64,000 bases of DNA. Origin: Piscinibacterium candidicorallinum (GTDB lineage: Bacteria > Pseudomonadota > Gammaproteobacteria > Burkholderiales > Burkholderiaceae_C). This document shows, piece after piece, positions 34,647 through 42,276 of this stretch. The stretch's first letter is position 1; every line of letters begins with the position of its first letter. Position numbers and translations under genes: made by a program. The notes below the pieces were generated by a model. The model saw only the letters and a program-made list of their open reading frames with translations. It searched no databases and was not told where the DNA came from. Where the stretch lies: contig NZ_CP180191.1 of the NCBI RefSeq assembly GCF_047549485.1, positions 124,001 to 188,000 of the forward strand, in the 5' to 3' direction.

Positions 34647-35933
34647 TCAGCGCGCCGGGCCGTCCAGGGGCACCGGGTCGGCGACGACTTCGTCCTCGGC
34701 GATCAGCGCCACCATGGGCGCCAGACGCACCCGTGGATCGCCGCGCGGATCGACGCTGAGCTGGCCGGTCACGCCGTCCAGGCGAATCGCACCGGGTCCC
34801 TCGGCCAGAGCGAGCACGAGACGCAGCGCGTCGATGCCGAAGGCATACAGGCGCGCGTCCTCGTCGCCATCGGCCCCGGGGCTGCCGGCAGCGGGTCGGG
34901 CGTAGCTCATCACGGCAGGGTGATCACGCTTGATGATCCAGGGCATTTCAAGAAATCGCAGGCCAGAGAGCTCAGCCAGTTCACGGCGCGTGCCTGTGGC
35001 GGTGAGCGCCGTGCCCCAGACCGGCACACCTTCCGGCAGGGCGCTTCGCACCTGCCGCGCGCCCACGTTGTCCATGGCGATGAAGATCACGTCGGGCAGG
35101 TTGCCGCTGTCGCGCAGGCGCTCAGCGAGACCGCCGACCGTGGCGCCGGTGATCTCGAACGCGGTGGCTTCGCCAGCCAGCGCAACGAAGCCTTCATTGA
35201 AGCCCTGTGCCGTGCGTCGAGACAGCGGTGTGGTCGTGTGCAGTACCCACGCTCGCGGCCGGCGATTCAGCGTTGCGGTACGGATGTCACGCAGCGCTGC
35301 ACGTGCCACCAGGCGCGCCTGCGCATCCAGCGCCAGACTGAAGAAGACCGTCGGCGCCCCGGGCAGGGCGGCGGGAATGGTCTGGCGGTCCGCATCGGCT
35401 GTCGGCGGGGTGTTGAGTAGCACCGTGGGCCGCGCCGCCTGCTGGGTGGCAGCGGTGGCCACGCCTGCGCGGGTCAGCGGGCCGATGACCAGATCGAACT
35501 CGGCCTGTGCACGCCGCCACGCGTTCAGATTGGCCTCCGCGCTGTCGTCCGTGGCGATCAGCTCCACGCTCAGATTGCCGGCCCGCGCGGCGGCGGCCTG
35601 TGCACCGGCGGCCACCGCGCGCGCCGACCCCGCCAGATTGGCATTGAGCGTGGGCAGAACGAGCGCAACGCGGCGAGGGGCCGGCGCGGCCGGCGGAGCC
35701 TCTGCAGCGGCGGGGGTGGGCGCGGGCGCTTGCGCTGCGGGCGTTTGCGGAGCCGGCGGCGTCTGGCCGGGGGCCGAGGCCTGCGCCAGCTGCATCGAAC
35801 CCGCCGCACCCGTCTGCGAACCCGGCTGGCACAATGCCAGCGCAGGTGCGAGCAGCAGCGCAGCAAGCAATGCCGACCTGCGGCACGCCGCGAAGCGGTG
35901 CGTGAAGCGGTTTGTGCGGTGCGCGGCGTGCAT
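34647..35933 (-). CDS. LpoA-like penicillin-binding protein activator
   Basis: 428 residues from the ATG at 35933. The signal peptide ends near LALCQ, so Cys35 is an atypical but possible lipobox. An Ala/Pro-rich linker (about 50-90) follows. The C-terminal domain is a periplasmic-binding-like fold (RRVALVLPTLNANLAG, FDLVIGPLTRAGVA, PDVIFIAMDNVGARQV, YAFGIDALRLVLAL) matching the C-terminal part of LpoA. The N-terminal TPR half of E. coli LpoA is missing, so it is a short version. LpoA stimulates PBP1A from the outer membrane. Divergent from rsmI. Confidence 0.82.
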   Translation of the reverse strand: MHAAHRTNRFTHRFAACRRSALLAALLLAPALALCQPGSQTGAAGSMQLAQASAPGQTPPAPQTPAAQAPAPTPAAAEAPPAAPAPRRVALVLPTLNANLAGSARAVAAGAQAAAARAGNLSVELIATDDSAEANLNAWRRAQAEFDLVIGPLTRAGVATAATQQAARPTVLLNTPPTADADRQTIPAALPGAPTVFFSLALDAQARLVARAALRDIRTATLNRRPRAWVLHTTTPLSRRTAQGFNEGFVALAGEATAFEITGATVGGLAERLRDSGNLPDVIFIAMDNVGARQVRSALPEGVPVWGTALTATGTRRELAELSGLRFLEMPWIIKRDHPAVMSYARPAAGSPGADGDEDARLYAFGIDALRLVLALAEGPGAIRLDGVTGQLSVDPRGDPRVRLAPMVALIAEDEVVADPVPLDGPAR

Positions 35934-35973
35934 GACAGGAGGAAGGCGGATCAATGGAAGCGGAGCGGCATCA

Positions 35974-36963
35974 GTGAGTTCGGCGCAATCCACACCGGAA
36001 GACACGCCGGAGGACTCTGCCGCACAGGCTGCCGGCTTGGCGAAGCGACTGCAGCAGCTGGCCGAGCATGCCGCCGGGCAGTCCTGGCCGCGCGGGGCAT
36101 TGTATGTAGTGGCCACTCCCATCGGTAACGTGGCTGATCTCACGTTACGAAGCCTCACATTCCTGCAGCTGGCCGACACGATCGCGGCCGAAGACACCCG
36201 CGTGGCCGGGCAGTTGCTCGCACGCCTGGGCCTGAAGAAACCCCTTGTGGCCTGTGATGCCCACCGCGAGGCGCAGGTCATCCCGCAGGTGCTCGCGCGG
36301 CTCGCTGCAGACGAGCGAGTGGCCTACGTGAGCGACGCCGGCACGCCAGCAATCAGCGACCCCGGTGCGCGCCTCGTGGACGCGGCGCGGGCCGCCGGCC
36401 ACCGCGTGATTCCGCTGCCCGGCGCCAGCAGCGTGGCCGCTGCGGTGAGCGCCAGCGGCCTGGTGGACGGACCCTTCCGCTTCGCCGGCTTTGCGCCCAG
36501 CAAGGGTGCTGAGCGCGAGCGCTTCTTCGCGGCGCTGCTGGGCGCAACCGAGGCGCAGGTGTTCTTCGAGGCGCCACACCGCATGACGGACTGCGCCGCA
36601 CAGCTTGCCGCTGCCAGTGCGCGCCGTGTTAGCGTGTGCCGCGAGCTGACCAAGCAGTTTGAACAGATCGAGACCGTGCGGGCGGACGCGCTGCCCGCGT
36701 GGGTGGCGGCGGGCGCGCATCACGCGCAGGGCGAGTTTGTCCTCGTGCTCGGTCCGCAGGCCCAGGAGGCGGATGCCGCGCGCACCTTGCGCATGGACAC
36801 CGACACACTGCTCGCGCGCCTCGTGCCCTTCATGCCGGTGAAGGAAGCCGCTCGGCTGGCCGCCGAGCTCACGGGCGAGCCGCGCAACGCGCTCTACGAG
36901 CGGGCGCTGGCGCTGCGGGCTGCCAGCGGGAAATCGGCAGGCGATGAGGGCGCGGCCGACTGA
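35974..36963 (+). CDS. rsmI: 16S rRNA (cytidine-1402-2'-O)-methyltransferase RsmI
   Basis: 329 residues from the GTG at 35974, which has GGAG 8 nt upstream. An in-frame ATG at 35932 lacks a ribosome site and overlaps the divergent lpoA start. Tetrapyrrole-methylase fold: ALYVVATPIGNVADLTLRS, AAEDTRVAGQLL, VSDAGTPAISDPGARLV, IPLPGASSVAAA and FFEAPHR. SAM-dependent 2'-O-methylation of C1402 in the ribosomal P site. It carries a ~45-residue N-terminal extension compared with E. coli. Confidence 0.94.
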   Translation: MSSAQSTPEDTPEDSAAQAAGLAKRLQQLAEHAAGQSWPRGALYVVATPIGNVADLTLRSLTFLQLADTIAAEDTRVAGQLLARLGLKKPLVACDAHREAQVIPQVLARLAADERVAYVSDAGTPAISDPGARLVDAARAAGHRVIPLPGASSVAAAVSASGLVDGPFRFAGFAPSKGAERERFFAALLGATEAQVFFEAPHRMTDCAAQLAAASARRVSVCRELTKQFEQIETVRADALPAWVAAGAHHAQGEFVLVLGPQAQEADAARTLRMDTDTLLARLVPFMPVKEAARLAAELTGEPRNALYERALALRAASGKSAGDEGAAD

Positions 36964-36992
36964 GTGATGCGGGGTGTTCGACTGTAATCGCC

Positions 36993-37115
36993 ATGGCCGA
37001 TAACGACGAATTCATCGCCTCATGTGAGTGTTCGCTATCTATATATCCGCTTATCTGAAAGCCGTCTCGGATGAGTAGCTTGCGGATCGCAATGTGGCCG
37101 ATTCTGTCTTTCGAC
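36993..37115 (+). repeat. Dispersed intergenic repeat, copy D
   Basis: Direct repeats ATGGCCGATAACGACG (from 36993) and GTGGCCGATTCTGTC (from 37094), 101 bp apart, flank an AT-rich middle containing TCCGCTTATCTGAAAGCC (37046-37063). The first eight or so bases of each end match copies A and F. It occupies nearly all of the gap between rsmI and the convergent anti-sigma gene. Confidence 0.6.
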
Positions 37116-37145
37116 TGAGGCAGGGCAGCCGGAAACTCACCCCCA

Positions 37146-38405
37146 CTAGCGGCCCGCCGGCTCCGCCAGCGCGCGCAGATCCTCGGGCAGCGGCCAGCTC
37201 GGGTACGCGGCCTGCAGGCGGCGCAGCTCCGCGCGGGCGGCGTCCGGCTTGCCTGCACGCAACAGCCCGCGAATGGCCTCCGCCCAGCTGGCGGGCGAGC
37301 GGCGCGCTACCTCGCTGACCACGCTTTCGCCAACAGGCGCGGTGCTCGCGCCCGGCTTGGACGGGGCCATTGGTGCGGCTGACGCAGCCTCACGGGCTGA
37401 ATCCGTCGCTGCGGCCGGTGGCGCAGCCTTGCTGCGCTGTGGTGCGCCGCGGCTTGCGTCTGCGCCCGCCGCCACCTGCCCGGCCGCCGCATCCGCCGGC
37501 GCCACATTGGCGCTGCGTGCTGCGCGCGCTTCTGCCGAACTGCTTGCTGCCGCAGCCACCGCGGGGGCTGGGCTCTGCGGTGCCGTGAATGCCTCGGCGC
37601 GCGCCGGAGCAGCGCTTGCCGCTGCGGCTTGGGGCGCTGCCGGTGCCGCCGCGAGCGGCGCGGCGTCTGCGGCCACGGGCGCCGACCGTTGCAAGGCGAT
37701 CGCTGGCGCGCGGTCCTGTGTTGGCGCAGGCGCGGTGCGGGCATCCGGCCTGTCGGCGGCTGGTGGCGAAGCAGCCGAACGCTCTGCTGCGAGAGGCGCC
37801 GGTGCCGCCTTCTCTGCGGCCGCCTTAACTGGAGCCGCTGCGGCAGTGGCAGGCGCGGAGCTGGACGGCGCGGGTGTGCTGCGCTCCGTAACCGGCGCGC
37901 CGGCGGCCAGATCGCTCCCGCCAGCCACACCCTGCGGCACGCTCATCGCAGTGGGGTCTGCGGCAGGCGCGTTTGCCCCAGCGGCACGTGCCGCAGCGGG
38001 CTGTGTGGGTGCAACGGGCGCGTTCAAGTCGCCCGCGGCGGCCTGGATGGCGGCCTCCTCCTGCACCCGCGGGGTCACGGCAACCACCAGCACGCCGATC
38101 ATCAGGGTGGCCGCAAGCGCATTGCCCCACACGGGCATCTTGGGCCAGCGCAACAGGCGCAACTTGGGCGCAGACTCGGCCACCGCATTGGCAGTGGACT
38201 GGGTCGCGCGGGTCGGCGCGGCCGCGGCCTGCAGTGCAGGCGCTACTTCGCGCAGCTGTCGTGCGGCCACAGCCAGCACGGTGCGGCGCACGCTCGGGTC
38301 CGGCTGGGCGTCGCCTTCGGTCTCGTCGGACAGCACTTCGTTGGCTGCGCGGTAATGCGCAAGCACGCGATCGGCGTCGTCATCAAACAGGGGTTGGCGG
38401 CTCAT
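37146..38405 (-). CDS. Putative membrane anti-sigma factor, Ala/Pro-rich
   Basis: 419 residues. The N-terminal ~90 residues are cytosolic and acidic at the start (RQPLFDDDADRVLAHYRAAN). One membrane helix lies at about 94-112 (LAATLMIGVLVVAV). Then ~230 residues of Ala/Pro/Ser low complexity extend into the periplasm, ending in a compact ~55-residue domain (PASWAEAIRGLLRAG, PDAARAELRRLQ, PSWPLPEDL). Its ATG overlaps the ECF sigma stop by 4 nt, the classic sigma/anti-sigma layout. No zinc-binding HxxxCxxC motif is present. Assigned from topology and neighbour. Confidence 0.7.
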   Translation of the reverse strand: MSRQPLFDDDADRVLAHYRAANEVLSDETEGDAQPDPSVRRTVLAVAARQLREVAPALQAAAAPTRATQSTANAVAESAPKLRLLRWPKMPVWGNALAATLMIGVLVVAVTPRVQEEAAIQAAAGDLNAPVAPTQPAAARAAGANAPAADPTAMSVPQGVAGGSDLAAGAPVTERSTPAPSSSAPATAAAAPVKAAAEKAAPAPLAAERSAASPPAADRPDARTAPAPTQDRAPAIALQRSAPVAADAAPLAAAPAAPQAAAASAAPARAEAFTAPQSPAPAVAAAASSSAEARAARSANVAPADAAAGQVAAGADASRGAPQRSKAAPPAAATDSAREAASAAPMAPSKPGASTAPVGESVVSEVARRSPASWAEAIRGLLRAGKPDAARAELRRLQAAYPSWPLPEDLRALAEPAGR

Positions 38406-39166
38406 GCGGCGCCTCCGTCAGCAGCCAGGCCGGCCAAGCCAAAGCCGTGCTGCTGCATGGTCTGCTTCAAGCGGTTCGTGGCATAGCGCAGGCGGCTCTT
38501 GGCCGTCTCGAAGCCCACGCCCGTGTGTTGCGCGATCTCTTCCACACTCAGCCCACCTTCCGCATGCAGCAGAAAGGCCTCGCGCTGCGCGGCGGGCAGG
38601 GCCTCCACGGCATCCACAAAGGCGCGCGCCTGCTGGCGTGACAAGGCGCGCGTCTCCGGCTGTGCCGCGGTGTCGGCCTTCAGGCAGTCGGCCAGCGCAA
38701 GGCCCTCATCGTCATCGCCGCTGTCATCAAACGACACATCAGGCCGTTTGGCGCGAAAGTGATCCAGCACGCGGTTGCGCGCAATGGTCAGCAGCCAGGT
38801 GGTGAAGGCCGCGTTGGCCTGCGGCGTGTAGGTCTGGGCAGCGCGCACGACGGCCAGCCAGGTGTCCTGCAGCAGGTCATCGGCCACCGCTGCGTCCTGC
38901 ACCTGGCGCAGGATGAAGCGGTACACCGCGCGCTCGTGGCGGTCATAGAGCAGGGCAAAGGCTTCGGCGTTGCCGGCCACGTACGCGGCAATCAACTCGG
39001 CGTCGCTGAGTGCCGAGGTGCCCGATGGCGCTGCGAGACCCGCGCCGGGTGCTGCGCTCGCATCGGGCCGCTGGGCGAGCGCCAGCCGTGGCTGCGGTCG
39101 GGCGCGGCTGGCAGTCGGATCGTCGATGGGGTCGCCCATGGAGTCATCAGTAGGCCCAGAGCTCAT
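38402..39166 (-). CDS. ECF-family RNA polymerase sigma factor
   Basis: About 254 residues from the ATG at 39166 (39175 and 39139 are alternatives; none has a clear Shine-Dalgarno). After a variable ~60-residue N-terminus, sigma2 is clear (YDRHERAVYRFILRQVQD, DDLLQDTWLAVVRAA, TWLLTIARNRVLDHFR). Sigma4 follows (LPAAQREAFLLHAEGGLSVE, HTGVGFETAKSRLRYA). An acidic linker FDDSGDDDEGLAL joins them. Probably held inactive by the membrane protein encoded next to it and released by an envelope signal. Confidence 0.93.
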   Translation of the reverse strand: MSSGPTDDSMGDPIDDPTASRARPQPRLALAQRPDASAAPGAGLAAPSGTSALSDAELIAAYVAGNAEAFALLYDRHERAVYRFILRQVQDAAVADDLLQDTWLAVVRAAQTYTPQANAAFTTWLLTIARNRVLDHFRAKRPDVSFDDSGDDDEGLALADCLKADTAAQPETRALSRQQARAFVDAVEALPAAQREAFLLHAEGGLSVEEIAQHTGVGFETAKSRLRYATNRLKQTMQQHGFGLAGLAADGGAA

Positions 39167-39273
39167 GAGGGCCATTATGCGGTGTCTGGGTACGGCATTC
39201 ACTCGCATTGAACGGCGCCGCGTACCGAACGGGGTTAAGCGCCCGGGCAAGGCCGGCGCGTTACGCTTGCGGG

Positions 39274-39639
39274 ATGCGTATCGCCTTGATTGCCCACGAC
39301 AAGAAAAAGGACGCCATGGTGGTTCTGGCGCGGGAGTTCGCTGCCGGTCTGGCGCAGCACACGCTCATGGCCACGGGTACCACCGGCGGCCGCCTGCAGC
39401 GCGAGGTCGGCCTGAGCGTGGAGTGCCTGCTCTCCGGCCCCCTGGGTGGCGACCTGCAGATCGGCGCGCGGCTGGCCGTGGGCCAGGTGGACGCCGTGAT
39501 CTTCCTGCGCGACCCCATGACCCCGCAGCCGCACGAGCCGGACATCAACGCCCTGGTGCGCGCCTGTGACGTCCATGATGTGCCCTGCGCCACCAACCCA
39601 GCGGCGGCGCGGCTGCTGCTGCGCGGGCTGCTGGCATGA
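39274..39639 (+). CDS. mgsA: Methylglyoxal synthase
   Basis: 121 residues. Converts dihydroxyacetone phosphate to methylglyoxal and phosphate, bypassing lower glycolysis. Motifs: IALIAHDKKKDAMV at the start, phosphate-binding ATGTTGGRL, catalytic Asp in SGPLGGDLQIGA, and His in DPMTPQPHEPDI. Shorter than the E. coli enzyme at both ends but complete. The ATG at 39274 fits the family start. Overlaps the next gene by 4 nt. Confidence 0.93.
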   Translation: MRIALIAHDKKKDAMVVLAREFAAGLAQHTLMATGTTGGRLQREVGLSVECLLSGPLGGDLQIGARLAVGQVDAVIFLRDPMTPQPHEPDINALVRACDVHDVPCATNPAAARLLLRGLLA

Positions 39640-40055
39640 ACATGCCGGCGATGCAGGGCCCGGCGTGGCTGGCGGTTCGGTCGCCCAATGCGCGACGCGC
39701 CTTGACCTGGGCACTCGTGTTCATCGCTGCCGGCGTGCTGGTCGGTCTCATCATGCCCATGCGGCCGCTCACGGTGCGCGAGCAGGGTGCGACCGATCTG
39801 CTCATCGGCGTTCTGACTTCGATCATGGTTTACATGTGGTGCCGCGCAGAGGCGACGGAACGCCGCGTGGTACCGAGCGGAAGATTTGCACTTTGGGCGG
39901 CCGTGCTCCCGCCCGTGTTCTTTCCCGTGTATTTGTACAGAACGCGTGCTGCCCGAGCCGCAACACTGACGCTGATCGGGTCGGTGCTGTACTACATCGC
40001 CATCAACCTGCTGAATGCCGCTGCGATGTCCGCGGTCATTGAATTGCGAACCTGA
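39636..40055 (+). CDS. Hypothetical membrane protein coupled to mgsA
   Basis: 139 residues with four likely membrane helices (around 25-42, 55-70, 83-100 and 110-130) and short charged loops. No family recognised. Its ATG overlaps the mgsA TGA (ATGA), so it is co-translated with methylglyoxal synthase. Confidence 0.75.
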   Translation: MNMPAMQGPAWLAVRSPNARRALTWALVFIAAGVLVGLIMPMRPLTVREQGATDLLIGVLTSIMVYMWCRAEATERRVVPSGRFALWAAVLPPVFFPVYLYRTRAARAATLTLIGSVLYYIAINLLNAAAMSAVIELRT

Positions 40056-40072
40056 ACGAGAGGCCTGTCCTG

Positions 40073-41086
40073 ATGAACTTCCGCAACATCCTTCTTGCGG
40101 CGCTCGTGCTGAGCGTTGGAGGCGCCGCGAGCGCCCAGGAGCGCGTCCGCTTTGCCACCAACTGGAAGGCCCAGGCCGCACACGGCGGCTTCTATCAGGC
40201 GGTGGCCGACGGCACCTACAAGCGCCTGGGGCTGGATGTGGAGATCCTGCAGGGTGGGCCGCAGGTGAACAACCGGCCGTTGCTGCCGGCCGGGCGCATC
40301 GAATTCCTGATGACCGGCAACCTGCTGCACAGCTTTGACAACGTGAAGAACAAGGTGCCCACGGTGGTGGTGGCTGCCATGTTCCAGAAGGACCCGCAGG
40401 CGATTTTTGCGCACCCGAATGCCGGCTACGCGAGCTTCAAGGACCTTACACGCGCGCCGGTGGCCTTCATCGCCAAGGACGCGCAGTTCAGCTTCTGGCA
40501 GTGGATGAAGGCCGAGCACGGTTTCCGCGACGAGGCGCTGCGGCCCTACACCTTCAACCTCGGCCCCTTTCTGGCCAACAAGCAGAGCATCCAGCAGGGC
40601 TACAGCATCGAGGAGCCCCTGGCGGTGAAGAAACAGGCGGGATTCGATCCACTGGTCTTCCTGCTCGCAGACCAGGGCTACAACACCTACAGCACCACCA
40701 TCGAATCCCGCACCGAGCTCGTACAGAAGAACCCGGAGCTGGTGCGCAAGTTTGTCGAGGGCTCCATCATCGGCTGGAACAACTACCTCTACGGCGACCG
40801 CAAGGCCGCCCATGCACTGATCCGAAAAGCCAACCCGGACGCGACCGACGAGCAGCTCGAAGGCAGCGTGGCGCTGATGAAGAAGTACGGCGTGGTGGAT
40901 TCCGGCGACTCACTCGTCCGCGGCATCGGCGCCATCGATGAGAAGCGCATTGCCGACTTCTACGCCAAGATGGTCAAGGCCGGGCTCTACAAGGCCGGCG
41001 AGGTGGATCTGAGCAAGGTGGCCACCACGCAGTTCGTCAACAAGGGCGTCGGCCTGGATGTGAAGAAGCGGCTCGGGGGCAAGTGA
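40073..41086 (+). CDS. ABC transporter substrate-binding protein (NitT/TauT, NMT1-like)
   Basis: 337 residues with a cleavable signal peptide (about 1-22, ending GGAASAQ). The mature part is the NMT1/THI5-like fold: VRFATNWKAQAAHGGFYQAV, DVEILQGGPQVNN, IEFLMTGN, PVAFIAKDAQF and a late IGWNNYLYGDRKAAH. Such proteins bind sulfonates, nitrate or pyrimidine precursors in the periplasm. No permease or ATPase gene is adjacent, so it depends on a remote transporter or is an orphan. ATG start 17 bp after the membrane protein gene. Confidence 0.88.
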   Translation: MNFRNILLAALVLSVGGAASAQERVRFATNWKAQAAHGGFYQAVADGTYKRLGLDVEILQGGPQVNNRPLLPAGRIEFLMTGNLLHSFDNVKNKVPTVVVAAMFQKDPQAIFAHPNAGYASFKDLTRAPVAFIAKDAQFSFWQWMKAEHGFRDEALRPYTFNLGPFLANKQSIQQGYSIEEPLAVKKQAGFDPLVFLLADQGYNTYSTTIESRTELVQKNPELVRKFVEGSIIGWNNYLYGDRKAAHALIRKANPDATDEQLEGSVALMKKYGVVDSGDSLVRGIGAIDEKRIADFYAKMVKAGLYKAGEVDLSKVATTQFVNKGVGLDVKKRLGGK

Positions 41087-41087
41087 C

Positions 41088-41561
41088 ATGGCGGACACCC
41101 TGATCTACCGGGTGAGCCCCTGGAAGGCGGTGATGGTGGTGCTGGGCTCGCTGGCCTTTGTGCTGGCGGGCTGGTGGATGCGCCATGAGCACCCCTGGGT
41201 GGGCTGGGCGAGCATCCTGTTCTTCGGCTTCTGCGGTCTGGCCGGCCTGTGGATGCTGCTTGCGCCCAGGTCGGTCTATCTCCAGCTGGATGCGCGGGGC
41301 CTGCTGATCGCATCACCCTTTCGCCGGCAGCACATTCCCTGGGCGGAGATTGCCGATTTCGAGATCGTGTCGATCAAGGGCAGCCGCATGATCGCCATCC
41401 ACTACCTGAGCGCGCCCACGGCCGGGCGGCAGTTCTCTGCCGCGGTCAGTGGCATTGAAGGCGCCATTCCCAACAGCTACGCGGCGCGCCTCGAAGACAT
41501 CCTGCAGAGCCTGCAGACCTACCTGCACCGGTATCGCGGGGCGAAGACGCTGGTCGAATAA
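41088..41561 (+). CDS. Two-helix membrane protein with PH-like domain (STM3941-like)
   Basis: 157 residues. Two membrane helices (about 12-30 and 38-56) are followed by a soluble beta-rich domain (YLQLDARGLLIASPFRRQHI, PWAEIADFEI) resembling the PH-like domain of STM3941-type proteins. Function unknown. It begins 1 nt after the binding-protein stop and probably shares its transcript. Another two-helix protein of similar design lies at 43.2 kb. Confidence 0.68.
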   Translation: MADTLIYRVSPWKAVMVVLGSLAFVLAGWWMRHEHPWVGWASILFFGFCGLAGLWMLLAPRSVYLQLDARGLLIASPFRRQHIPWAEIADFEIVSIKGSRMIAIHYLSAPTAGRQFSAAVSGIEGAIPNSYAARLEDILQSLQTYLHRYRGAKTLVE

Positions 41562-41562
41562 A

Positions 41563-41670
41563 CCGTTCTTTTCGGCTGTCTGCTGATCAGTACATGATCG
41601 CCCCAAGAACCCCGTCTGGCAAGCGGAAAGCCGGTTTCTATTCAGGATATTCGGTCTGAATCGGACAGAA
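41563..41670 (-). repeat. Dispersed intergenic repeat, copy E
   Basis: GGCAAGCGGAAAGCC (41618-41632) matches the reverse of the family core at 14 of 15 bases. On the minus strand, CAGCCGAAAAGAACGG (41563-41578) resembles the GTGGCCGAAAATGA end. ATTCAG (41639-41644) and CTGAAT (41656-41661) form an adjacent hairpin. Lies between two convergent genes and may act in termination. Confidence 0.55.
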
Positions 41671-41713
41671 TTTGCGCCAAGACGCACTGCCGCACTCGTG
41701 CGGGTGCTTGTGG

Positions 41714-42190
41714 TCAGTGCTTGTGCGCAGGTGCAGTGCGCCGCGCGCCGAAGGCTTCCACCACGAAGTCCACCTTCACTTCGCCCGCCTTCTCGAACAC
41801 CAGCGTGGCCGGGATCTTAGTGCCCGGCTTGAGCGGCGCCTTCAGGTCGATGAACATGACGTGAAAGCTGCCGGGCTTCAGCTCCGTGCTGCCGCCAGCG
41901 GCCACGGGGATCTTGGGCACGGCGCGCATGCGGGCCACGCCGCCTTCCATGATGTGGGTGTGCAGCTCCACCGTCTTGGAGACGTCGGCCTTGATGGCAA
42001 TCAGCGCATCATCCGTCTTGCCGGTGTTCTTGAGCGTCATGAAGCCGCCACCCACGGCCGCGGTGGGCGGGGTTTCGCGAGACCAGGCGTCGCTCACCTC
42101 AATGGCGCCGAGCTTGGCGCTTTGCGCGAAAGCTGCACCAGACAGCAGGAGCGCCGCGATGGCGACGGTGGAGCGGATTGCGATAGCCAT
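41714..42190 (-). CDS. Periplasmic copper chaperone PCu(A)C
   Basis: 158 residues. Signal peptide about 1-22 (AALLLSGAAFAQ). The mature domain has the DUF461 copper site spread over ELHTHIMEGGVARMRAV and GSFHVMFIDL, and a His-rich C-terminus (PAHKH). PCu(A)C delivers Cu(I) to the CuA centre of cytochrome oxidase. It stands without a Sco gene nearby. Confidence 0.93.
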   Translation of the reverse strand: MAIAIRSTVAIAALLLSGAAFAQSAKLGAIEVSDAWSRETPPTAAVGGGFMTLKNTGKTDDALIAIKADVSKTVELHTHIMEGGVARMRAVPKIPVAAGGSTELKPGSFHVMFIDLKAPLKPGTKIPATLVFEKAGEVKVDFVVEAFGARRTAPAHKH

Positions 42191-42276
42191 GTTCTGTCCT
42201 TGAATGAGTTCGAGCCTGTCGCGGCTGCGCGTTGCCGTGCGCTCGGGACCTGCAGCTGCGCTGCAAAGCTGAAATC

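Noticed and set aside
34930..35973. Upstream extension of the rsmI frame giving a 677-residue protein
   Set aside because: The extension is antisense to the lpoA-like gene and Ser/Arg/Ala-rich; family similarity begins only at about 36090.
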